A stretch of 64,000 nucleotides of DNA from Epilithonimonas vandammei (GTDB lineage: Bacteria > Bacteroidota > Bacteroidia > Flavobacteriales > Weeksellaceae): positions 1,054,001 through 1,118,000 of the forward strand of contig NZ_CP034161.1 of assembly GCF_003860525.1 (NCBI RefSeq). Reading direction: 5' to 3'. Positions 58,498 through 64,000 of the stretch are shown here, piece by piece. The notes beneath the pieces are model-generated. The model searched no databases, was not told the DNA's origin, and worked only from the letters and a program-made list of their open reading frames with translations. Numbering within the stretch: the first letter of the stretch is position 1; each line of letters starts with the position of its first letter. A program made the position numbers and the translations under genes.

Positions 58498-59919
58498 TTA
58501 CAAATCCTCATTCAAAGCTTCCAGAATGATAGCGCAACCTTTTCGGATTTCGTCTTCAGAAATTGTGAGTGGAGGAGAGATTCTTAGATATTCATTTCTG
58601 TATAATTGCCAGAAAACGATGAGTCCTTTTTCCATACATTTTGAAGCGACTTTCAAAGTATATTCTGGCGAACCGAGATTCACAGCCAGCATTAAACCTT
58701 TCCCGTTCACATTTTTGATTTTCGGATGAACGAGTAATTCTCGGAACAATTTTTCTTTTTTATCAGTTTCATTCATCAGTCCGCTTTCCAATACTTCTTT
58801 CAAAGTAGCGTGTGAAGCAGCAGCAATTAACGGATTTCCTCCAAAAGTGGTGATATGTCCCAACTTAGGCGAATGGGAGAGGCTCGTCATAATTTCTTTA
58901 GAACTCATAAAAGCACCCACAGGAACGCCGCCGCCCATTCCTTTTCCCATTACGAGAATGTCCGGAACAATTCCGAAATGTTCAAATGCAAACAACTTCC
59001 CGGTTCTTCCAAATCCAGGCTGAATCTCGTCTAAAATCAACAGCGCGCCAACTTCTTCACAACGTTTTTTCAGATTGATGAAATAATTCTCTTTCGGCAT
59101 AATGAAACCTGCCGCACCTTGAATGGTTTCTACAATTACACAAGCTGTTTTTTCTGTAATCTTATCAAAATCATTTTCATTATTGAATTCGATAAAATTG
59201 ACCATTGGTAGCAACGGTCGAAATTCTCTTTTGTGAACTTCATTTCCTGCAACAGAAAGTGCGCCGTGCGTATTTCCATGATAAGCATCTTTGAAGGCGA
59301 TGATTTCTTCTCTTCCGGTATAACGTTTCGCCAATTTCAAACTTCCGTCAATAGCTTCTGCTCCAGAGTTCACAAGATAAGTCACTTCCAAAGGTTCGGG
59401 AGTAGCTTCTGCCAAAAGCCTGCAAAGTTCAACCGGTTTTTCCTGTGCATATTCGCCGTAAACCATGACGTGCAGATATTTATCGGTTTGCTCTTTAATC
59501 GCGTTAACCACTTTTGGATGAGAATGTCCCAAAGTATTAGCAGAAACCCCGGCTACAAAATCGAGATAAGCTTTTCCATTTTTTCCGTAGATGTAACTTC
59601 CTTGCGCTTTTTCTACTTCGAAACCAGAGGCGAAAGGTGTGGTTTGTGCTTGATATTGATAGAAATCTTGATTTATATTAGAAATTTTTTCTACATCAGA
59701 TTTCAAAATCCATAATGAGTTTTTTACTGGATTATGGTTGATTAAACCTAAAGAATCCAAATTTTTATCAAACAGAATCAAATATTTCGTTTCTTCGATT
59801 TCGATAATTTTTCCCGTTTCTCCTATAAGAATCCAATAATTTTCATCTTCATTTATAATTTTTGAAGGATGTGACGTTCCAAGAAAACTTTTTATTTTTA
59901 TTTTAGAATTGATTTCCAT
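58498..59919 (-). CDS. Class III aminotransferase with extra N-terminal domain
   Basis: The 473-residue protein contains a complete class III aminotransferase from about residue 82 (QYQAQTTPFASGFEVEKAQG, VNSGAEAIDGSLKLAKRYTGREE, ILDEIQPGFGRTG, and the PLP lysine in VMGKGMGGG near 327). It resembles acetylornithine/4-aminobutyrate aminotransferases. The first 80 residues (IKSFLGTSHPSKIINEDENY, then WILIGETGKIIEIEETKYLI) form a separate small beta-rich module that I do not recall in usual family members of about 395 residues. No internal start is available, so it seems a true fusion. Confidence 0.85.
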   Translation of the reverse strand: MEINSKIKIKSFLGTSHPSKIINEDENYWILIGETGKIIEIEETKYLILFDKNLDSLGLINHNPVKNSLWILKSDVEKISNINQDFYQYQAQTTPFASGFEVEKAQGSYIYGKNGKAYLDFVAGVSANTLGHSHPKVVNAIKEQTDKYLHVMVYGEYAQEKPVELCRLLAEATPEPLEVTYLVNSGAEAIDGSLKLAKRYTGREEIIAFKDAYHGNTHGALSVAGNEVHKREFRPLLPMVNFIEFNNENDFDKITEKTACVIVETIQGAAGFIMPKENYFINLKKRCEEVGALLILDEIQPGFGRTGKLFAFEHFGIVPDILVMGKGMGGGVPVGAFMSSKEIMTSLSHSPKLGHITTFGGNPLIAAASHATLKEVLESGLMNETDKKEKLFRELLVHPKIKNVNGKGLMLAVNLGSPEYTLKVASKCMEKGLIVFWQLYRNEYLRISPPLTISEDEIRKGCAIILEALNEDL

Positions 59920-59952
59920 TGCCTGAATTTTTCAACAAATTTAAAAAAGATA

Positions 59953-60021
59953 GCGTTCCTACAGAACGCCCTCTCAAATTGATTTATTCTATAGTACACA
60001 GATTTCATTCCTAAAGGAATG
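59953..60021. repeat. Double-hairpin intergenic repeat (family F5)
   Basis: GCGTTC-CTACA-GAACGC (59953-59969) and CATTCC-TAAA-GGAATG (60006-60021) are two small hairpins in the gap between OstA and the aminotransferase gene. I recall pairs of GTTCCTACGGAAC hairpins in flavobacterial genomes. One could also act as a weak terminator for OstA. Confidence 0.5.
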
Positions 60022-60026
60022 TTCTG

Positions 60027-61772
60027 TTATTTTTTTACCCTAACCGGTGTTTTGGGTTTGTTCTTTTCCTCGATTTTTTTGCGTTCTGCTTCGGCCCGGT
60101 CAAAGAGAGAATTGTCCGATTCATAAACAATTTCGGGGTAATTTGGCGTGTCGAGAAAAATATCGCCCCATTTCTGTGGACGGTCTTTGGTATTCCAGTT
60201 AAAATCTTTGAAGAATCTTTGATCTTTAGAGATCTTGCTCATAGGGTAAGTATCTGTGTTGGCACCGATATTACAATCGACCTGTTCCAGTTTTTTTTCG
60301 GTAAAATGAGCCACAATCTCGCCGCATGTGGACAATGCGACACCGATTCTAGTCATTTCTTTAGTCTTCTCATTAGTATCATCCGCATAAGTGATGGCTT
60401 GCGCGTTGCCGACAGCTTTTGCAATATCTATGGCGTTATCTTTGAGGTACACCATCATATTCTTGCTTTTGATCTGGTTGAATTCATCTTTCATATTCAG
60501 AGAATCTGCTTTGCTGATGGCGAATGCATTGCCCAAAATTCTTATTGAATCTGTGATTTCCTTTTCCGGATTACTGTATACGCGGATCTCGTCACCAGTT
60601 ACCTGTTTTGCGCCCATCCAGAGGATTGGTTTACGCATCATATGCATCTCGCCATCGGTCTCATTAAAGCTGAGCGAGTCTGAACGTCCCTGCATATTGG
60701 ATTTAAAAATACGGACTTTTCGGAATGCCCTTAGAAAACTTTTCTTTTTGAGCGAGTTGGCAGAATCTTGCCTCTGGAAAGTTAAAAATTTATCCGCCGA
60801 CATATAAAGAGAATCATTTGCGAAAATTTTCACAAAATAAGGTTTATCGGTAATCATGGCGGAATCTTTCTTTTCATAGATCTCTCCATAACCACCTTTT
60901 ATATATCGTTTCTCTCTCGGATCGTCCAGCATAACATTTCCAGTTCCTTTGCCGAAACCAGTATTTCTGTTGAAGTACAATTTGTCACCTGTCAGGATTT
61001 TGCCATTGTTATGTATTCTGGAGTTTTTGTTGAGAAAAGATTCACCAGTTTTCGAGTTATAAGAACCTTGTTCTGTATAAACATAATTGATAGGATTTTT
61101 TTTGTCTCTAATAGTCGTAGGACCGAAAAAATCGGAGACACCTGTGTTTTGATTCTGTTTGATATTATCGCTGACAATGGTATATTTATCTGTTTCGATA
61201 TTCGAACGTCCTACAAAATCTATCATTTTTGAGTTGAGATTATAGGTAGCCGATTTGGTGTACATCACACTTCCGTCGTTACTGTAAATCGTCCCGCCAG
61301 TGTTGAAATATGCAGTATTAGGAATTTTATCGTAATAAAGCGTTTCTGTTTTTATGGTCTGCTTTGGATCTGTAAGCACTACATTTTTTCTGGCAATTCC
61401 GCGTTCTGTATTACCATCATATTCCATTTCTGCAGCGGTAATTCTGCTTCCATCAGCACTTGTGAGGACAACATTGCCAATGGCTTTCAGGAAATTTTCT
61501 TTTTGATACCAAACCACTTCGTTGGCCGTGAGAACAGAACCTTGCTGCTCGAACACCACATTGCCAGAAAAAACAGGATTTCCATCATATTTATCCGGGC
61601 TTACACCAAAAGTATCCGAGTGCTTGTGCTGAACTTTTTTACCGGATTGTCCCTGAGGATTTTGATTATTGAAAAAAGGATCCTTTACCAAACCTTGATT
61701 TTGAGCTGGAATATCTTGAGAAAATATTCTGATAATTACCAGAAATAGAACAGCTAAAAGAGATTTCTTCAT
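60027..61772 (-). CDS. OstA-like protein (LptA/LptD periplasmic domain family)
   Basis: The 581-residue protein has a signal peptide (LLAVLFLVIIRIFSQ). Repeated OstA-type beta segments follow: YDGNPVFSGNVVFEQQGSVLTANEVVWYQKENFLKAIGNVVL, then several copies of a GNV...D...Y pattern to about residue 480. These form the beta-jellyroll that carries LPS across the periplasm. It is much longer than E. coli LptA, as is usual in Bacteroidota. The C-terminus is Lys/Glu/Pro-rich. It is coupled to the Fur gene by a one-base overlap. Confidence 0.87.
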   Translation of the reverse strand: MKKSLLAVLFLVIIRIFSQDIPAQNQGLVKDPFFNNQNPQGQSGKKVQHKHSDTFGVSPDKYDGNPVFSGNVVFEQQGSVLTANEVVWYQKENFLKAIGNVVLTSADGSRITAAEMEYDGNTERGIARKNVVLTDPKQTIKTETLYYDKIPNTAYFNTGGTIYSNDGSVMYTKSATYNLNSKMIDFVGRSNIETDKYTIVSDNIKQNQNTGVSDFFGPTTIRDKKNPINYVYTEQGSYNSKTGESFLNKNSRIHNNGKILTGDKLYFNRNTGFGKGTGNVMLDDPREKRYIKGGYGEIYEKKDSAMITDKPYFVKIFANDSLYMSADKFLTFQRQDSANSLKKKSFLRAFRKVRIFKSNMQGRSDSLSFNETDGEMHMMRKPILWMGAKQVTGDEIRVYSNPEKEITDSIRILGNAFAISKADSLNMKDEFNQIKSKNMMVYLKDNAIDIAKAVGNAQAITYADDTNEKTKEMTRIGVALSTCGEIVAHFTEKKLEQVDCNIGANTDTYPMSKISKDQRFFKDFNWNTKDRPQKWGDIFLDTPNYPEIVYESDNSLFDRAEAERKKIEEKNKPKTPVRVKK

Positions 61773-62251
61773 TAATTTTCAGACTTCTTGTGTCCGTAGA
61801 AGTATAGTGAATGTGTATCAATACTAACGCCAAAGGCTTTTTCTATAGATTCTTTGATGCCTTGGATTCTGGGATCGCAAAATTCTATAATTTCTTCAAT
61901 TTCTTTGTCAGTGTCACTTTTATAAATCACCAAGTGATCGTGCTGTTTGTCAAAATAAGATTTTTCGTAGGAAGAAGAACTCTGTGTTTTTTCTCCAAAC
62001 TGATGTTTTCTAATCAATCCAGCATCAAGAAAAATCTCGATGGTGTTATAAATGGTAGCCTTACTGACGTGGTATTTCTTCTGCATCATCAGAAGGTAAA
62101 GATCATCTACATTGAAATGATGCTCCATATTATAGATCTCTTCCAGAATAGTATATCGTTCGGGTGTATTACGAAATCCTTTGTCCTGAAGGTATTGCTT
62201 CAGAACATCTTTTATTGTGGCAATGTTAAGCTCTTTTTGTTTCGTATCCAT
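61772..62251 (-). CDS. fur: Fur-family transcriptional regulator
   Basis: The 159-residue protein has the Fur winged helix: QYLQDKGFRNTPERYTILEEI, FNVDDLYLLMMQKKYHVSKATIYNTIEIFLDAGLIRKH and the metal site QHDHLVIYK. IEFCDPRIQGIKESIEKAFG and THSLYFYGH close the dimerisation domain. The structural CxxC motif is absent, as in some Bacteroidota Fur proteins. It is transcribed from a box 4 nt before the ATG and linked to ostA, so a metal-responsive regulator shares a transcript with LPS transport. Confidence 0.9.
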   Translation of the reverse strand: MDTKQKELNIATIKDVLKQYLQDKGFRNTPERYTILEEIYNMEHHFNVDDLYLLMMQKKYHVSKATIYNTIEIFLDAGLIRKHQFGEKTQSSSSYEKSYFDKQHDHLVIYKSDTDKEIEEIIEFCDPRIQGIKESIEKAFGVSIDTHSLYFYGHKKSEN

Positions 62252-62255
62252 AATA

Positions 62256-62263
62256 CAAAATTA
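62256..62263 (-). promoter_or_regulatory. Promoter -7 box 4 nt before fur
   Basis: TAATTTTG on the minus strand, then TATT, then ATG. Confidence 0.55.
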
Positions 62264-62278
62264 GTCAAATTTTCGGTA

Positions 62279-64000
62279 TTAGTCGTAATGCTTAGTTTCG
62301 ACTTTTTCTATCCTTTCGATTTTGATGGTTTGATCTAGGAGTGGAGCAGATTCTACAACAACGTTATGACTGGCAACACCGTATGCTGTAAAATCATTAC
62401 TTCCCAATTTTTTAACAAAATTATAGATGCCCAGAATAATCTTGTCTCTAATTGTTAACAGAAAATCATTGATGTAAACATTGTCTATGATAACAAACTT
62501 CAGGTCAGGTGGAATGTTGTGCGCTCTGAGTGAAGGGTGAGAACTTCTTGAAGGAATGATTCCATCGTCCATCATATCACTAAGAATCTGCTGGAAATAA
62601 TCATTTATCCTACGGTCTATTTTGAAGCCGAGTAAAAAGCTAATTTTATAAATCGTTCCCGGAAGTATTTCTTCTACGTTATATTTGAAGCTGTAAGGAT
62701 CTTCCTGATTCACAATATTAAGAATAAAATAATGATCTGCTCTTTTTGGCTGGGCACGAATGATGGAATAAATAATTTTGGATTCTACTTCATCATCACG
62801 TTTTGCACGGCTGAAAAACGCAAGATTGGTCGCATATTTCGGAATAGTCTCGTCCAACTTCATATCCTTGATTGTGGAAATATATTTTTCGAGCTTCACA
62901 AATTTGATGAAAGTCGTTTTAATAATTCTGCCGTTGTACCAAGCATACATGCATATCCCGATAAAGCCAGCAAGTATAACAGACATCCAGCCGCCTTCGA
63001 AAAACTTAATGATGTTAGCACTGAAAAATCCGCCTTCAATCACGACATAAACAATTGCAAAAAGTCCGATCCAGACTTTATTAGTCCTCGTTTTTAGGAA
63101 CCAGAATACCAATAAAATAGTTGTCATCAGCATGGTTACAGTAATAGAAAGTCCATAAGCGGCTTCCATTTTGCCGGATTCTTTAAAATATATCACGACT
63201 ACAAAACATAATAACAAAATACCCCAATTGATTTTCGGGATATACATCTGTCCTTTTATGCCCGAAGGATACTCGATTTCCTGATTGGGCCAAAAGTTAA
63301 GAGACATTGCTTCTGAGAACATGGTAAAAGCACCAGTAATTACCGCCTGACTTGCAATAATGGCAGCAGCAGTTGCGATGATAACCCCGGGAATGATGAA
63401 CCATTCCGGCATAATTCCGAAAAATGGATTCTTGCCACGGAATACTTCGTGGTAATTACTTAGTAACCACGCACCTTGTCCTAGATAATTGAGTATAAGC
63501 ATTGCTTTCACAAAAATCCAGCTTACACGGATGTTTTTGATACCACAATGCCCAAGATCCGAATATAAGGCCTCTGCTCCCGTTGTACACAGAAAAACAG
63601 CACCCAGAATAACAATAGCACTAGGAGAATTATAGATCAACTTTACGGCATAATATGGATTGAAAGCTTTCAGAATCATTGGGTGTTCTATCAAATGAAC
63701 CAACCCAAATCCTCCTAAAACTAAAAACCAAAGAACCATAACAGGACCAAAAAACTTACCTATGAAACTGGTACCAAACTGCTGAACCACAAAAATAATT
63801 ACTAAAATAGATAGTGTAATTGGAACTACAGGCGGCTTATGTGTTACAAGTTCTAATCCTTCTATTGCAGACATCACGGTTAGTGACGGTGTGATGATAC
63901 TGTCTGCAACCAAAGCAGCAGCTCCTATTATCGCAATGATATAAAGCCACTTTTTCTTAAATCTTTTAACGAGAGAGTAAAGCGAGAGAATACCACCTTC
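62279..64000 (-). CDS. kup: Kup-type potassium uptake protein (partial)
   Basis: The frame continues past the right window edge; the first Met seen at 63913 is internal, since EGGILSLYSLV and IGAAALVADSIITPSLTVMSAIEGLE before and across it match Kup transporters. About ten membrane helices are present, followed by the cytosolic tail (about 180 residues) with RAQPKRADHYFILNIVN. Kup imports potassium with protons. It ends 28 nt upstream of the fur start. Confidence 0.92.
   Translation of the reverse strand, partial: EGGILSLYSLVKRFKKKWLYIIAIIGAAALVADSIITPSLTVMSAIEGLELVTHKPPVVPITLSILVIIFVVQQFGTSFIGKFFGPVMVLWFLVLGGFGLVHLIEHPMILKAFNPYYAVKLIYNSPSAIVILGAVFLCTTGAEALYSDLGHCGIKNIRVSWIFVKAMLILNYLGQGAWLLSNYHEVFRGKNPFFGIMPEWFIIPGVIIATAAAIIASQAVITGAFTMFSEAMSLNFWPNQEIEYPSGIKGQMYIPKINWGILLLCFVVVIYFKESGKMEAAYGLSITVTMLMTTILLVFWFLKTRTNKVWIGLFAIVYVVIEGGFFSANIIKFFEGGWMSVILAGFIGICMYAWYNGRIIKTTFIKFVKLEKYISTIKDMKLDETIPKYATNLAFFSRAKRDDEVESKIIYSIIRAQPKRADHYFILNIVNQEDPYSFKYNVEEILPGTIYKISFLLGFKIDRRINDYFQQILSDMMDDGIIPSRSSHPSLRAHNIPPDLKFVIIDNVYINDFLLTIRDKIILGIYNFVKKLGSNDFTAYGVASHNVVVESAPLLDQTIKIERIEKVETKHYD

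Noticed and set aside
60219..60807. Plus-strand frames inside ostA
   Set aside because: Antisense shadows of the OstA coding region without a promoter or recognisable family.
1..64000. CRISPR array, prophage or rRNA operon
   Set aside because: No regularly spaced direct repeats, phage structural genes or rRNA sequences were seen.

Overview
The window is a chromosomal segment of a low-GC member of the Bacteroidota, most likely family Weeksellaceae (Chryseobacterium/Epilithonimonas type). This is inferred from the gene set: the type IX secretion regulator PorX, DUF4254/DUF4292/EnvC/TatA neighbours, OstA-like LPS transport protein, START-like and DUF5808 small proteins. It is also supported by promoters of the Bacteroidota form TANNTTTG, by the near absence of Shine-Dalgarno sequences, and by several families of short palindromic intergenic repeats. 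Genes are closely packed on both strands. No phage, plasmid backbone, CRISPR array or rRNA operon is visible.

Layout. 1-7.5 kb: end of RNase G, porX, exodeoxyribonuclease III, a TRIC-type channel, a secreted-protein pseudogene, uvrC and a ParE-type toxin-antitoxin pair. 7.5-18 kb: rmuC, a flippase-like membrane protein, panD, the nucleoid protein HU, ribA, an envelope cluster (DUF4254, TatA, EnvC, DUF4292), a sugar nucleotidyltransferase and a Wzx-like flippase. 18-18.7 kb: decayed remains of a GH92 glycosidase and a hairpin repeat. 18.7-24 kb: dihydroorotase, a dienoyl-CoA-reductase-like SDR, truA and an ABC exporter. 24-32.5 kb: aromatic amino acid catabolism (fahA, hppD, hmgA) interspersed with a flavin reductase, a CoA-transferase and a GxxExxY cassette bounded by inverted repeats. 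32.6-41 kb: mpl, then a two-component system with a membrane sulfatase-fold transferase, a TSUP transporter and a PAP2 phosphatase. 41-48 kb: tRNA-Cys, ribBA, an M1 peptidase, a phosphoesterase, an Smr protein, YqgE, pdxH and an amidase. 48-57 kb: a complete histidine operon in the order hisG-D-C-B-H-[IS1595]-A-F-IE, read on the minus strand. 57-64 kb: an aminotransferase IV homologue that lacks its PLP lysine, small proteins, a class III aminotransferase, OstA, a Fur-family regulator and a truncated Kup potassium transporter.

The strongest regulatory discovery is a complete histidine attenuator ahead of hisG. An 18-codon leader peptide contains five consecutive His codons and a sixth two codons later. 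It is followed by a perfect 10-bp terminator hairpin, and an 8-nt segment overlapping the end of the leader peptide can pair with the 5' arm of that hairpin as an anti-terminator.

The most unusual mobile-like structure is the GxxExxY gene at 25 kb. It lies between perfect 17-bp inverted repeats, with a second inner 16-bp inverted pair. Gene-less hairpins with the same internal plan, a CAC-NNNAG box repeated after a short spacer and mirrored at the other end, lie at 18.6, 28.3, 38.9 and 50.4 kb. This suggests an autonomous/non-autonomous element pair built around a PD-(D/E)XK-like protein. Other repeats have invaded the his operon: one supplies the last codons and stop of hisD, and an IS1595 end supplies those of hisH.

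Two further patterns recur. Five genes (uvrC, rmuC, panD, fur, yqgE) carry a TANNTTTG box only 4-5 nt before the start codon, which predicts leaderless mRNAs. A CTTCTAAAT box lies 17-18 nt ahead of -7-like sequences upstream of the response regulator, the sulfatase and the TSUP/PAP2 genes, which predicts a small regulon.
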